In this document: one piece after another, positions 8,478-20,232 of the stretch | Position numbering within the stretch: the first letter of the stretch is position 1 | Layout of the letters: each line of letters opens with the position of its first letter | Assembly (NCBI RefSeq): GCF_004006295.1 | Contig: NZ_CP026095.1 | Span: 1,784,001-1,848,000 of the forward strand | Reading direction: 5' to 3' | Length of the DNA stretch: 64,000 nt | DNA from: Peribacillus asahii | Lineage (GTDB): Bacteria > Bacillota > Bacilli > Bacillales > DSM-1321 | Translations under genes and position numbers: made by a program | Notes under the pieces: model-generated | The model's database searches: none | Told to the model about the DNA's origin: nothing | Seen by the model: only the letters and a program-made list of their open reading frames with translations

Positions 8478-10217
8478 TTATATTTTAAATTTATTAACGA
8501 TTTCTTGTAATTCTACAGCAAGCTTAGATAAAGAATTAGCAGAATGCGTAACTTCTTGCATAGCGGCCAACTGTTCTTCCGTCGTTGCAGCTACTTGCTG
8601 AGATTGGTAAGATGCTTCTTTCATTGTATGGGTATTATTTGTAACAGTGGCTGAAACTTCTTGGGCACCAGCCGACATTTGCTGTACGGTTGCAGCCATA
8701 TCGGTTAATTGCTTTTTCATCTGTTCCATCGCAGTAACAATCTCTTGGAAGCTTACTTCTGTTTTGCCGACGATTTCTAGTCCGTCTTGAACTTCAACTT
8801 TTACTTGGTTCATCGATTCTGTTGAACGAGCCATATTCAGTTGAATATCCTTAATTAAATCAGAAATTTGATGTGAAGAATTTTGCGATTGTTCAGCGAG
8901 TTTACGTACTTCCTCTGCGACAACAGCAAACCCTTTTCCGTGTTCGCCAGCACGTGCAGCTTCGATAGCAGCATTTAATGCTAATAGATTTGTTTGATCA
9001 GCAATATCAGTAATGACTTTAGAAATTTCACCGATTTCATTCGAACTTGAATCGAGCAATTGCAGCACTTGGCCACTTTCGTTTACTTTGTTGTTGATCG
9101 AGTTGATTTGTTTTACCGTTTGTTCAACATAGACATTTCCTTGCTGTGCTTTCTCAGCAATCATTGTTCCTGCTTCCGAAATAGTAGCAGAGTTTTCAGC
9201 TAAATTTTGAATACCGATCGTCACTTCATCTAAAGATTGTGAGCTTTCTTGTAAGCTATTCGTGCTATCTTCCGCACCCGTTGCAATCAGTTGAATCGCA
9301 TGTGTAATTTCTTCTGTTGCTTTGCTTGTTTCTTCTGCACTCGCAGACAATTGTTCCGAAGAGGCCGCAACGTGCTCCGTGGAATTGTTAACATGGGCCA
9401 GTAGTACTTTTGTGTTCGCTCTCATTTTATTAAAATCTTCTGTTAAGGCACCCATTTCATCTTTTGTCGTTACTTTTATATCTTCACCTGAAAAATCACC
9501 TTCAGCTGCACGATTTAATTCACCGCTAATTTGAATAATAGGTTTCGTAAAACGTACAGAAAAATAGTAAGCGACAATACTACCGAGAACAATTGCGAGT
9601 GCTGCCACAATTAAGACAATGTTAGCAATTTCAGAAGCGCTGCTATTAAATTCTGAAAGATAGGCGCTTGAAGCAATCGTCCATCCCCAGTAGGGGTCGC
9701 GTTCTACATATGCAACTTTTTCTTCGTTTTTATTCGTGGATTTGTTCAACCATTTATAGTAAAGAAAACCGCCCTCTTTCCCTATTGAAACGATTTCTTG
9801 ACCTACCATGACGCCATCTTCTGATTTCGAATCATAAATGTTCTGACCTTCTGTAAATGGGTGCATGACAAGTGTAGCCTCGTTATCGGCTGCATAGATA
9901 TAGCCTTCTGCTCCGAATGTATAATTTTCTTTTAGTGTGCGTGTATTATCGGCGCCTTTTTCACCGTATAATTCCACACGAAGTTTTTCTTGCGCTTCTT
10001 CTAATGTCATGTTTTTAGCCTGAACTTCTTGATTTAATAGGCTAATCATTCCGAGAACCATTTGGGTACTTCTTTTCAGTCGATCTTGTCCAGCTTCATT
10101 TAGTTGGTTTTTTGAACTGGAGTAAGTACTTATACCTAGAATGGTGGTTGGGACAATTAAAATGATTACGCATAACATAATTAATTTTGTCCGAATAGAT
10201 GTGGATTTTTTCCTCAT
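8478..10217 (-). CDS. Methyl-accepting chemotaxis protein with Cache sensor
   Basis: The 579-residue chemoreceptor has a first membrane helix at about 11-33, an extracellular single Cache-type sensor at about 35-190 (with [16 protein letters not shown] and [13 protein letters not shown]), a second helix at about 197-220, HAMP at about 221-275 and a long signalling coiled coil. The CheA/CheW-binding hairpin tip is intact ([19 protein letters not shown]). It senses an extracellular small molecule and controls CheA; Cache sensors often bind carboxylates or amino acids, but the ligand here is unknown. A sigma-D-like promoter lies upstream, as expected for a chemotaxis gene. Confidence 0.93.
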   Translation of the reverse strand: MRKKSTSIRTKLIMLCVIILIVPTTILGISTYSSSKNQLNEAGQDRLKRSTQMVLGMISLLNQEVQAKNMTLEEAQEKLRVELYGEKGADNTRTLKENYTFGAEGYIYAADNEATLVMHPFTEGQNIYDSKSEDGVMVGQEIVSIGKEGGFLYYKWLNKSTNKNEEKVAYVERDPYWGWTIASSAYLSEFNSSASEIANIVLIVAALAIVLGSIVAYYFSVRFTKPIIQISGELNRAAEGDFSGEDIKVTTKDEMGALTEDFNKMRANTKVLLAHVNNSTEHVAASSEQLSASAEETSKATEEITHAIQLIATGAEDSTNSLQESSQSLDEVTIGIQNLAENSATISEAGTMIAEKAQQGNVYVEQTVKQINSINNKVNESGQVLQLLDSSSNEIGEISKVITDIADQTNLLALNAAIEAARAGEHGKGFAVVAEEVRKLAEQSQNSSHQISDLIKDIQLNMARSTESMNQVKVEVQDGLEIVGKTEVSFQEIVTAMEQMKKQLTDMAATVQQMSAGAQEVSATVTNNTHTMKEASYQSQQVAATTEEQLAAMQEVTHSANSLSKLAVELQEIVNKFKI

Positions 10218-10264
10218 AATACGTGCTCCTTCGTGAAGTTTTAAATAAAAAAGTTCTTTATTTA

Positions 10265-10290
10265 ATATCGGTAATTTTCGACAGTTATTA
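10265..10290 (-). promoter_or_regulatory. Sigma-D-type promoter candidate for the chemoreceptor
   Basis: On the minus strand TAAT, 14 bases, then ACCGATAT resembles the motility promoter TAAA-N15-GCCGATAT with one mismatch in each box. It lies about 50 bases before the start codon. Confidence 0.6.
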
Positions 10291-10780
10291 ATACAAATAT
10301 CGTAAAATTATTCGAATTTTTTAAATAAATCTTAAAGATATAAATATAGGAATTGAGAAGAGTGGTTCCATGTCGCGTTTTAGAACTAGGTATTTTCGAA
10401 TAGTCCGAAATGCTTGTTTCGAGGAGAGAACAATAGAAGGGAAAGTGGACGTTTAGAAAAGAAAAATATCCCACAATTAGTTGTAGGCTATTTTCGTAGC
10501 AATTATTTCGTACTGAGATGCGGCAACTCGATTTTTATCACTTTCTTATTTTCTATATTCATCTTATATAGAATGAAATGCTCGAAGGCTCACCTGGATT
10601 CACCTTAAACAATCCTTAATGTTAGGCGAAAAGTTCTAACAATAATTAAATTTTCAGAATTATTATTGTATTCCCTGAATTGTTGTGTTATCGTTAATAA
10701 GCAGTTTTGAAGTATAAACTTCACGCTTGTTTGAAAGTAGTGTTAAAACTTCATATATGCTTGATAGTTAGGAGGAATAT
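10291..10780 (+). promoter_or_regulatory. Gene-free region upstream of the RpiR regulator, with a leader hairpin
   Basis: About 490 bases with no convincing gene. At 10693-10712 it holds GTTAATAAGCAGTTTTGAAG, which recurs with one change at 22946-22965. Here the copy folds as AAGC...GCTT enclosing TGAAGT-ATAA-ACTTCA (10699-10728). GTTAG...CTAAC at 10621-10640 is a second short stem. The role is unknown; an RNA leader or operator is possible. Confidence 0.45.
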
Positions 10781-11623
10781 ATGAATCTAAAAGCATTGAT
10801 TCAAGAGAAGTACAATGAGCTTTCTAACGGTCAAAAGAAAGTAGCGGCTCATTTATTGGAAAATTCGAAAGACTTTGCGGTAAATTCTGCAAGTGAGATT
10901 GGTGTTACGGTTGGAGTAAGTGAAACAACTGTTATTAGGTTCTGCTATTCAATCGGTTTATCAGGTTTTTCGGAGTTGCAAAAAATGGTTCGAGAACAAC
11001 TGCTGTTTAATGAAAGTAGTCTTGGTAACTATGTTTCTGGAAAACTGAAATTAGCTGAACAACCGAATTTCTTTGCGCAAGCGATGGAGCAGGATCGTCA
11101 GTGTATTCAAGAAACGATTAATCATATGAGTGAAAAAGATTTTGATATAGCTGTCCAAAAGCTCGTTGATGCAAAGCGAATATATATATCGGGTTTACGA
11201 GGTTCGTTTTCAGCAGCGAATTGGCTTACATTCACACTGGGGTTAGTGAGAAAAAATGTGGAGATTCTACGGCCGGAAACGAATGATTTACTTTATACAT
11301 TAAGTGAAATGGACCATCAATCTATTTTAATATCAATTTCTTTTCACCGTTACTTAAAAGAAACGATTAAGATTGCTGAGTTAGCGAAGAAGCAAGGGGC
11401 TTTTATCATTGGTATTTCTGATTCCCCGCTTGCACCTATTCGTGATTATTCAGATCTTCTTTTTCAAATTTATTCAAACGGGAAGTCGACGATTGATGCG
11501 GGGCCAGCTTTGTTTTCATTTTTAAATGCGTTAGTTGCAGGTGTATCTGTTAAAGATCGGGAGCGATTTGAAAAACGAAAAGCAGAATATGAAAAATTAA
11601 ATGGAGATTATTATTTCAGTTAA
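10781..11623 (+). CDS. MurR/RpiR-family transcriptional regulator
   Basis: A 280-residue regulator with an N-terminal RpiR helix-turn-helix (about 1-75; ASEIGVTVGVSETTVIRFCYSIG) and a C-terminal SIS sugar-phosphate-type domain (about 125-255; AKRIYISGLRGSFSAANW). It starts at ATG behind TTAGGAGG. It is the first gene of the presumed D-amino-acid operon and is the obvious candidate for its control. SIS domains usually bind phosphosugars, so the effector here is unclear. Confidence 0.85.
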   Translation: MNLKALIQEKYNELSNGQKKVAAHLLENSKDFAVNSASEIGVTVGVSETTVIRFCYSIGLSGFSELQKMVREQLLFNESSLGNYVSGKLKLAEQPNFFAQAMEQDRQCIQETINHMSEKDFDIAVQKLVDAKRIYISGLRGSFSAANWLTFTLGLVRKNVEILRPETNDLLYTLSEMDHQSILISISFHRYLKETIKIAELAKKQGAFIIGISDSPLAPIRDYSDLLFQIYSNGKSTIDAGPALFSFLNALVAGVSVKDRERFEKRKAEYEKLNGDYYFS

Positions 11624-11671
11624 TAGAAATGACTCTAGCTTCACTTTTATAAGTAAAGGAGAAGGAAAAGA

Positions 11672-12808
11672 TTGAAGTTGTTTATTGAACAATTAAAGCC
11701 AACGATTCAGACTGTATTTGAACATTTACATCAGCACCCTGAAGTGAGTTGGAAAGAATATCAGACAACAGCGTATATTAAGCAGTTACTTGAAGAAGAA
11801 GGGTTTAACGTACAAACTTTTGATGATTGTACAGGTTTGGTTGTTGAGATTGGCAGCGGTAACTTTTGTATAGGTTTACGTACAGATATCGATGCACTTT
11901 GGCAAGAAGTGGATGGGCAATTTAAAGCCAATCATTCTTGTGGACACGATTCACATATGACAATGACGATTGGCGCTATGCTTCTTTTAAAAAAACTGAA
12001 TCCTCAGATAAATGGCAGAATTAAGTTCGTTTTTCAGCCTGCAGAAGAGAAAGGGACAGGAGCTTTAAAGCTAATCGAAAAGCATGTAGTAGATGATGTC
12101 GATTTTCTTTATGGTGTTCACTTAAGACCGATACAAGAGCTGCGCGATGGAGAAGCTGCAGGTGCGATTTATCATGGAGCCGCTAAATTTTTAGAAGGAG
12201 AAATTATTGGGGAAGATGCTCACGGTGCACGTCCACATCTTGGACAAAATGCGATTGAAATTGGTGCTTCACTTATCCAAGAAATGAAAAGTATTCATTT
12301 AGATCCAATGGTTCCTCACACGGTAAAAATGACGAAGTTCCTTGCAGGTGGTGATACGGGAAACCTTATTCCCGGAAAAGCTTCTTTCAGCATCGATTTA
12401 CGCGCGCAAACGAATGAGGTTATGGATAAGCTGACGGAAAAGGTCGAAAAAATAGCCGATGCTCTTGCAAACCTATATGGAGTGGACATTCGCTTAGAAA
12501 CGAAGGCAAATGTCGCAGCAGCACAGGTTAATGAGGAAGCGCTAAGCTATATGGAAAAAGCGATTATTGAGTCGATTGGAGCAGAACAATTAAGAAAGCC
12601 TATTGTTTCTTCAGGAGGAGAGGATTTTCATTTTTATACGTTGAAAAATCCTCATCTTAAGGCAACGATGCTCGGATTAGGTTGCGATTTACAACCAGGT
12701 CTTCATCATCCACAGATGACATTTAATCATGATGCTATCTATGCAGGTATTGAAATATTAGCAAGAACGCTGCTACATACATTTGCAGCGTATGAAAGAG
12801 GAGAATGA
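11672..12808 (+). CDS. M20-family amidohydrolase, probable N-acyl-L-amino-acid deacylase
   Basis: A 378-residue M20 metallohydrolase with metal ligands in NHSCGHDSHMTM, the catalytic Glu pair in FQPAEEKGTGA and a late HHPQMTFNHDAIY. The start is TTG behind AAAGGAGAAGG. In the enolase-superfamily pathway described for Geobacillus kaustophilus, an M20 enzyme removes succinate from N-succinyl-L-amino acids. The same neighbours (GNAT acyltransferase, N-acylamino-acid racemase) follow here, so that role is inferred. It overlaps or abuts the GNAT gene. Confidence 0.85.
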   Translation: MKLFIEQLKPTIQTVFEHLHQHPEVSWKEYQTTAYIKQLLEEEGFNVQTFDDCTGLVVEIGSGNFCIGLRTDIDALWQEVDGQFKANHSCGHDSHMTMTIGAMLLLKKLNPQINGRIKFVFQPAEEKGTGALKLIEKHVVDDVDFLYGVHLRPIQELRDGEAAGAIYHGAAKFLEGEIIGEDAHGARPHLGQNAIEIGASLIQEMKSIHLDPMVPHTVKMTKFLAGGDTGNLIPGKASFSIDLRAQTNEVMDKLTEKVEKIADALANLYGVDIRLETKANVAAAQVNEEALSYMEKAIIESIGAEQLRKPIVSSGGEDFHFYTLKNPHLKATMLGLGCDLQPGLHHPQMTFNHDAIYAGIEILARTLLHTFAAYERGE

Positions 12809-12810
12809 AG

Positions 12811-13638
12811 GTGAATGCAACTATGATAACGAGAAGATTAATGACAAATAGTGAAATGAAGCTAGTTCAACAACTTGAACAAAATGTTTGGAATATGGAG
12901 CCAATTCCTCTCCATCAAACGCTTACGGCGAGTCAAAATGGTGGGCTAGTATTAGGTGCTTTTTTTAATGAGGAGCTAGTTGGCTTTAGTTATGGATTTG
13001 CTGGTTTTAATCAAGGAAAAGCTTACTTATGCTCCCATATGCTGGGGATTGACCCAGGATATCGGGGAAAAGGAATTGGAGCAAGCTTAAAGCATGAGCA
13101 GAAAGCGCTTGCTCGTGAAATGGGTTATGATTTGATTGTTTGGACGTTTGACCCATTAGAAACACGTAACGGCTATTTGAATTTATCTAAATTACATGCG
13201 ATCTGCTCGACCTATGTGGAGGACTGCTACGGAGAAATGGATGATAACTTCAACAGCGGTATGCCATCCGATCGTTTTAAAGTAGAATGGTGGATTAATA
13301 GTTCACATATCGAAAAAGAACTATCTGTGAATGAGGAGCAGGCACAGTCCATATTTTCTTATGAATTGACAGAAACAGGTTTACCAAAATTAATCAATAG
13401 TGAAATGATTCTTCAAGGAATTCAAGATAACGAACAACCTATCCTTGTACCAGTACCTGCTCATTTTCAAGAGTTGAAAAGTCAAAACTATGAATTAGCA
13501 CTAGATTGGCGTTATAAAACAAGAGAAATCTTTCAAACGTTATTTGCAAAAGGGTATGCCGTTGTTTCAATTGTGAAAAGTGACGATAAACCTGTCCATC
13601 AGTATTTATTAGTGCAAAAACATACATTAGAAGTCTAA
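12811..13638 (+). CDS. GNAT N-acyltransferase, probable D-amino-acid N-succinyltransferase
   Basis: The 275-residue protein has an N-terminal GNAT domain whose acetyl-CoA loop reads [16 protein letters not shown] at about residue 84-99, plus a C-terminal extension. It looks like the COG3375 group of GNATs encoded next to N-acylamino-acid racemases. In the characterised pathway such an enzyme succinylates D-amino acids from succinyl-CoA. GTG 12811 is chosen because GAGGAG ends 7 bases upstream; an ATG at 12805, overlapping the previous stop, is too close. Acyl donor and stereospecificity are inferred from context. Confidence 0.75.
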   Translation: MNATMITRRLMTNSEMKLVQQLEQNVWNMEPIPLHQTLTASQNGGLVLGAFFNEELVGFSYGFAGFNQGKAYLCSHMLGIDPGYRGKGIGASLKHEQKALAREMGYDLIVWTFDPLETRNGYLNLSKLHAICSTYVEDCYGEMDDNFNSGMPSDRFKVEWWINSSHIEKELSVNEEQAQSIFSYELTETGLPKLINSEMILQGIQDNEQPILVPVPAHFQELKSQNYELALDWRYKTREIFQTLFAKGYAVVSIVKSDDKPVHQYLLVQKHTLEV

Positions 13639-13655
13639 TAAACGTAGAGAGGAAT

Positions 13656-14768
13656 ATGATGATGATTGTAAAAGAAATTATATTAAGACAATTGAAGATG
13701 AGTATGCTAAATCCGTTTACAACAAGCTTTGGTACGTTTCAAGACAAGGACTTTTTATTATTGGAAGTGAAGGACGAGCATGGAAATAGTGGCTGGGGAG
13801 AATCAGTTGCCTTTCATTCACCTTGGTATAATGAAGAAACAGTGAAAACAAACTGGCATATACTTGAGGACTTTTTAATCCCAGGTATTTTACATAAAGA
13901 AATTTCTCATCCGGATGAAGTGTCTGAAATGTTCGCCTATATTCGCAAAAATAATATGGCAAAGGCTGCCCTTGAAGGAGCGGTTTGGGATTTATATGCG
14001 AAGCAGAATGGAGTAACATTGGCAAAAGCGTTAGGGGGAGAAAGAAAAGAAATCGAAGTTGGCATTAGTATCGGTATTCAGAAATCGATCGATGATTTAC
14101 TTGGACTAATCGATGAATATGTAAAAGAAGGCTATAAAAGAATTAAAGTCAAAATTAAACCAGGCTGGGATGTTGAGGTCATGCGTGAGATACGTAAACA
14201 TTTCCCAACTGTTCCGCTTATGGCTGATGCGAATTCCGCGTATCGTTTAGAAGATATAGAGTTATTAAAGCAACTAGATGAATTCAACTTAATGATGATT
14301 GAACAGCCGCTCGCATCCGATGATATTATTGATCACGCGACATTACAAAAAGAACTGAAAACACCGATTTGTCTGGATGAAAGTATTCATTCATATGAGG
14401 ATGCTCGGAAAGCTGTTGAGCTTGGCAGCTGTAAAATCATCAATATTAAAGTAGGACGTGTTGGAGGATTAACTGAGTCAAAGCGCATTCATGATTATTG
14501 TCAGCAGCACAATATCCCGGTTTGGTGTGGTGGTATGTTAGAATCAGGAATTGGAAGAGCCCATAATGTGGCATTGACTACCTTATCAAACTTTGTAATG
14601 CCTGGTGATACAGCTGCTTCTTCTCGTTATTGGAATCAAGATGTAATTGAGCCAGAAGTGATGGTTCATGATGGCATGATTACTGTTCCTGAAAAAGCAG
14701 GAATAGGCTATGAGCCAAACCTTGAAACGATTGAAAAATTTACAACGATAGTAAAAAAGTATAATTAA
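13656..14768 (+). CDS. N-acylamino-acid racemase / o-succinylbenzoate synthase family
   Basis: The 370-residue enolase-superfamily enzyme has the acid/base lysines of the family at Lys164/Lys166 (IKVKIKPG) and Lys265 (NIKVGRVGG), and metal ligands at Asp191 (DANSAY), Glu216 (IEQPL) and Asp241 (CLDES). OSBS (menaquinone) and N-succinylamino-acid racemase activities share this fold. With no men genes nearby, and an M20 hydrolase and GNAT upstream, racemisation of N-succinylamino acids is the likelier role. The start may be any of three consecutive ATG codons at 13656-13664. Confidence 0.85.
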   Translation: MMMIVKEIILRQLKMSMLNPFTTSFGTFQDKDFLLLEVKDEHGNSGWGESVAFHSPWYNEETVKTNWHILEDFLIPGILHKEISHPDEVSEMFAYIRKNNMAKAALEGAVWDLYAKQNGVTLAKALGGERKEIEVGISIGIQKSIDDLLGLIDEYVKEGYKRIKVKIKPGWDVEVMREIRKHFPTVPLMADANSAYRLEDIELLKQLDEFNLMMIEQPLASDDIIDHATLQKELKTPICLDESIHSYEDARKAVELGSCKIINIKVGRVGGLTESKRIHDYCQQHNIPVWCGGMLESGIGRAHNVALTTLSNFVMPGDTAASSRYWNQDVIEPEVMVHDGMITVPEKAGIGYEPNLETIEKFTTIVKKYN

Positions 14769-14850
14769 TAGAAGAAAGAGAGAGAGGATGATTGGATCCT
14801 AGTCTTTCTTACGTTAAATTATCTAAAAATTCTAATTAATAGGAGGAGTT

Positions 14851-15930
14851 ATGAAAAAGAGTATTCAAATTGCAGGTGCATATATTGGTGTTATTGTTGG
14901 AGCAGGTTTTGCTTCAGGACAGGAAATTCTTCAGTTTTTTGCCAGTTTTGGTTGGATCAGTGTAATAGGCGCGGTTATAGCAGCATTCTTTTTTGCCTTT
15001 TTAGGCATGAGCTTAACGCAGTTAGGTAGCCGCTTGCAAACCATTTCTCATAAACAAGTTGTTTATCATTTATGTGGGCGATATGTCGGGGTATTTGTTG
15101 ACTTGATTATCACGTTTTTCTTATTCGGTGTTGCGGTAGTCATGATTGCTGGGACAGGATCTATCTTTGAACAACAGTTTGGATTACCAAGTATTGTCGG
15201 AAATGTTGTAATGGCTGTATTAACGATTGCAACCGTATGTCTTAATATTCAAAAAGTCCTTTCATTAATGGGAATGATTACACCGTTTTTACTGTTGATT
15301 GTCGTAATTATTGCGATTTATTCATATTTGACGATGGATTTAAATGCAGTGGAGATTCAAAAAATTGCTGAAACACAAAATAGTGCTGTATCAAATTGGG
15401 CATTAGGTGCGCTGCTCTATGTTTCTTATAATATTGCAGCAGGGGCTGCGATGCTTGCGGTTATGGGCGGTACGATTACGGATGAAAAGACAGCAGGTAG
15501 GGGCGGTATCCTTGGTGGAATTGGGTTAGGGCTACTGATTCTTCTAATCATTCTGGCGATGTTGACAAAAGTCAATGTCATTGATGGTGTGGACATGCCA
15601 ATGCTATCTTTAGCCAGTGAAATGTCGCCAGCGATTGGTTGGATTATGTCTATTATTCTATTAGGTATGATTTATAATACAGCTGTAGGCATGCTTTATG
15701 CATTTACAGCACGCCTGATTAATCCAGAACAACCTACTAAATTTAAAGGATTTGCAATCAGTTTCGGCATTGTAGCCTTCATAGCAAGCTTTGTTGGTTT
15801 TACAACGTTGGTTGGAACTTTATATCCAGTGATGGGTTACTTAGGATTTATTATAATGATTGCGATTATCGTTGCTTGGTTTAGAAGAAAACGTGAAGTA
15901 AAAGAAGTTGCTTTTAAACAAGCAAATTAA
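14851..15930 (+). CDS. YkvI-family membrane transporter
   Basis: A 359-residue integral membrane protein with about ten helices. The opening IAGAYIGVIVGAGFASGQEILQFF is characteristic of the YkvI group (COG3949) within the amino-acid/polyamine transporter-like superfamily, including the unwound-helix glycines. Start ATG behind AGGAGG. It follows the racemase by about 80 bases and ends at a terminator, so it is probably the last gene of the operon. An amino-acid substrate is inferred from that context only. Confidence 0.75.
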   Translation: MKKSIQIAGAYIGVIVGAGFASGQEILQFFASFGWISVIGAVIAAFFFAFLGMSLTQLGSRLQTISHKQVVYHLCGRYVGVFVDLIITFFLFGVAVVMIAGTGSIFEQQFGLPSIVGNVVMAVLTIATVCLNIQKVLSLMGMITPFLLLIVVIIAIYSYLTMDLNAVEIQKIAETQNSAVSNWALGALLYVSYNIAAGAAMLAVMGGTITDEKTAGRGGILGGIGLGLLILLIILAMLTKVNVIDGVDMPMLSLASEMSPAIGWIMSIILLGMIYNTAVGMLYAFTARLINPEQPTKFKGFAISFGIVAFIASFVGFTTLVGTLYPVMGYLGFIIMIAIIVAWFRRKREVKEVAFKQAN

Positions 15931-15963
15931 GTGAAGAAGAAACCAAAAGAAGATATGTTATTT

Positions 15964-15999
15964 AAAGAACCGAGGCTCTAAACTTGGGTTCTTTTTTTA
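15964..15999 (+). terminator. Terminator after the YkvI-type transporter
   Basis: AAAGAACC pairs with GGGTTCTTT around a short internal loop and runs into TTTTTTT. Confidence 0.75.
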
Positions 16000-16150
16000 T
16001 GAGTCCAAAGTCAACAACGTCAAAGTCTCAAATAAAGAAACCTATCTATATTTGTCTCTAAAGTTATTCGAGTTCCTTTATTGGATGTTTTGGATATTAT
16101 GTGAATGTTTGTTAATAATAGGTGTAAATATAATAGGGAAAGGTGACATC

Positions 16151-16657
16151 ATGATTTATATTTATGATGATTTTGCGGGGACACATAGCACGGCTCTAGC
16201 AGCAGCTTATCATTTAAAAAAGTTGCCTACGGATCGAAAACTTACAAAAGAAGAGATTTTGCATGTTGATTATTTTAATCAATTAACACCCGCTGATATG
16301 GGAAGGCTTATTTTTCATGGAATAGATGACGAGGGACATTCTGTTTATACAATAGGAAGAAAAAATTCAAAGCTTGTTGTTCCGGCTTTAAAAAATTTAA
16401 GTGTCATGCTGCAAAATCATTTTCGGGAGGAAGAAAAAATTATTTTCTCAAACACTTCCCCGACTGTTCCATTCGCTATGACAATGGGAGGGCTATTCTC
16501 TAGACGCTTAAAAATTGATTTCATCGGTGTTCCTTTATTAGTGCTAGGGGCCAAACAATGCTGTCATGATATCCTTCGCCTAGTCCAATATACAAAAGAA
16601 GTAGGAGCATCTACACATACAAAGGTGACAGTATTAGAGAATAAAAGCTTTACATAA
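16151..16657 (+). CDS. DUF3189 family protein
   Basis: The 168-residue protein opens with IYIYDDFAGTHSTALAAAYHL, the signature of DUF3189, found mainly in spore-forming Firmicutes. No catalytic motif can be assigned. The start at ATG 16151 follows AAAGGTGA; a longer frame beginning at 16052 would add a hydrophobic stretch with no ribosome site and is rejected. It stands alone just before glpK. Confidence 0.75.
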   Translation: MIYIYDDFAGTHSTALAAAYHLKKLPTDRKLTKEEILHVDYFNQLTPADMGRLIFHGIDDEGHSVYTIGRKNSKLVVPALKNLSVMLQNHFREEEKIIFSNTSPTVPFAMTMGGLFSRRLKIDFIGVPLLVLGAKQCCHDILRLVQYTKEVGASTHTKVTVLENKSFT

Positions 16658-16709
16658 AATATCTTTTTATGAAGTGAATAGGATTCATTGTTGTATAATT
16701 TCTTCATAA

Positions 16710-18212
<1,503 letters not shown>

Positions 18213-18361
18213 TAGGTTTATAGAACATCGTTAATTTGAAGTTGAAAATCAGATAAAATCATTGGATGACTTACATTGTTTCATAAATATATATAATAAA
18301 ATTTAACATTTATTGTGTATAATGGTATGATGATTTCGATTCATCATGCTGTTTAAGGGAG

Positions 18362-18402
18362 GGCCACATAGACACTTATTGAGTGATCTGGTGGTCTTTT
18401 TC
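18362..18402 (+). terminator. Leader terminator before glpD (probable GlpP antitermination target)
   Basis: GGCCAC pairs with GTGGTC (one G-U) around an inner CACT/AGTG helix and is followed by TTTTTC. It lies between a TATAAT box (18318-18323) and the glpD ribosome site. In B. subtilis a terminator at this place is relieved by GlpP with glycerol-3-phosphate, and the same control is inferred here. Confidence 0.7.
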
Positions 18403-18420
18403 ATAATTGGAGGGAAAATC

Positions 18421-20079
18421 ATGGCCCAAACATATATGAACCGATCGCAATTGTTACAGAAAATGAGTGAAAAACAATATGATCTATTAATCATTGGAGG
18501 GGGTATTACGGGTGCAGGCATTGCCTTGGATGCTGTGACCCGAGGGATGGAAGTTGGTCTTTTTGAGATGCAAGATTTTGCTGCTGGTACTTCTAGTCGT
18601 TCCTCCAAACTCATTCATGGCGGTTTACGCTATTTAAAGCAAGGGGAGGTTAAGTTGGTGGCGGAAGTGGGCAAAGAACGAGCAATTGTTTACGAAAATG
18701 GTCCGCACGTCACGAAACCAGAATGGATGTTGCTTCCAGTGTATACGGATGGGGAGCTTGGACCGCGTAGTATTTCCATTGGGTTAAAGGTCTATGATTT
18801 TCTTGCTGCTGTTAAGAAACAGGAGCGAAGAAGGATGTTATCTAAGGAACAGGTGGTAAAGCAAGAGCCTCTACTTAAAAGGCAAGGCTTGCAAGGGGGA
18901 GGTTATTATGTTGAATATCGGACGGATGATGCACGGTTAACAATTGAAGTTATTAAACGAGCCGCTGAATTTGGTGCAGATTTGCTAAATTATACGAAAG
19001 TCATCGATTTTCTATATGAAGATAGGAAGGTGGCAGGGGTTGTTGTTGAAGATGTTCAGACAGGAAATTGCTATGATATTCGGGCAAAAAAAGTAGTCAA
19101 TGCAACTGGAGCATGGGTCGATTCATTAAGAGAAAAAGATAGATCAAACGAAGGAAAAACATTGAAATTGACAAAAGGAGTCCATGTGGTTATTGATCAA
19201 TCACGTTTTCCTTTAAAGCAAGCGATTTATTTTGATACAGAAGATAGTAGAATGGTATTTGCGATTCCGAGAGAAGGAAAAGTATATGTGGGAACAACTG
19301 ATACTTTTTATGATAAAGACCCGATTCGGCCGCTTATTACTGAGGAGGATCGGATGTATATATTAAAGGCGATTCATTTCATATTTCCAAAACTAACCTT
19401 AAGTGTCCAAGATATTGAATCAAGTTGGGCTGGTGTTCGCCCGCTCATTCATGAAGAAGGAAAAGGTCCTTCGGAAATTTCACGAAAAGATGAAATTTGG
19501 GTTTCAAAATCTGGCCTTATTACGATTGCTGGTGGAAAATTAACAGGATATCGCAAAATGGCAGAAACGATTGTCAATCTGCTTGCGAGACAATTCAAAG
19601 ATGAACAATACAAATTATTTGGTAAGTGTGTCACGAGAAAGCTTCCTATATCGGGAGGGGACGTAGGCGGCTCTCATTATTTTGAAGCCTACATTTCTAA
19701 GTATACAAAAGAAGGGATAAAGCTAGGTTTAACAGAATGTGAAGCAAGATACCTCACAAGATTATATGGGTCTAATATCTCGAAGATTTATCAAATTATT
19801 AGAGATGGCAAAAACGATATAGAAAAATATCAGTTCACTCCTGAAGTATTCGCTAAATTAGTTTACGGGATACAAGAAGAATATGTTGTAACACCCGTTG
19901 ATTTCTTTGTACGACGAACAAGTGCCCTTTTGTTTCAGATAGATTGGGTACATAGGTGGAAGGAAGCAGTTAGTCGATATATGTGTGATGTGTTCGGTTG
20001 GAGTGAAAGAGAAACATTGAAGTATAAGGCGGAATTGGAGCGAGAAATATGGAATGCAACCAATGTAAGTGATGTGTGA
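18421..20079 (+). CDS. glpD: Aerobic glycerol-3-phosphate dehydrogenase
   Basis: A 552-residue flavoenzyme of standard length. The FAD site LLIIGGGITGAGIALDAVTRG is at about residues 21-41, followed by the conserved SSRSSKLIHGGLRYL and GVRPL motifs. It oxidises glycerol-3-phosphate to dihydroxyacetone phosphate and feeds the quinone pool at the membrane. ATG 18421 with TTGGAGGG is chosen; the longer frame from 18346 runs through the leader terminator and is not credible. Confidence 0.96.
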   Translation: MAQTYMNRSQLLQKMSEKQYDLLIIGGGITGAGIALDAVTRGMEVGLFEMQDFAAGTSSRSSKLIHGGLRYLKQGEVKLVAEVGKERAIVYENGPHVTKPEWMLLPVYTDGELGPRSISIGLKVYDFLAAVKKQERRRMLSKEQVVKQEPLLKRQGLQGGGYYVEYRTDDARLTIEVIKRAAEFGADLLNYTKVIDFLYEDRKVAGVVVEDVQTGNCYDIRAKKVVNATGAWVDSLREKDRSNEGKTLKLTKGVHVVIDQSRFPLKQAIYFDTEDSRMVFAIPREGKVYVGTTDTFYDKDPIRPLITEEDRMYILKAIHFIFPKLTLSVQDIESSWAGVRPLIHEEGKGPSEISRKDEIWVSKSGLITIAGGKLTGYRKMAETIVNLLARQFKDEQYKLFGKCVTRKLPISGGDVGGSHYFEAYISKYTKEGIKLGLTECEARYLTRLYGSNISKIYQIIRDGKNDIEKYQFTPEVFAKLVYGIQEEYVVTPVDFFVRRTSALLFQIDWVHRWKEAVSRYMCDVFGWSERETLKYKAELEREIWNATNVSDV

Positions 20080-20182
20080 CTGAAAGAACAAAAGTGCCAG
20101 CACTTTCATTCATCGTTGATAAGTGCCGACTCTAGAAGTGGCCGCATTCCTTTTTAGTTCCGTTATCTAACAGAGCTGTAAT

Positions 20183-20232
20183 AAAAAAGTCAACAATACT
20201 GACTCTGGCTGGTCAGTATTGTTGACTTTTTT
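20183..20232. terminator. Strong bidirectional terminator between glpD and the aromatic-acid transporter
   Basis: A perfect 21-base inverted repeat (arms 20183-20203 and 20212-20232) with an 8-base loop, A run on one side and T run on the other. It touches the transporter stop codon. Confidence 0.92.
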
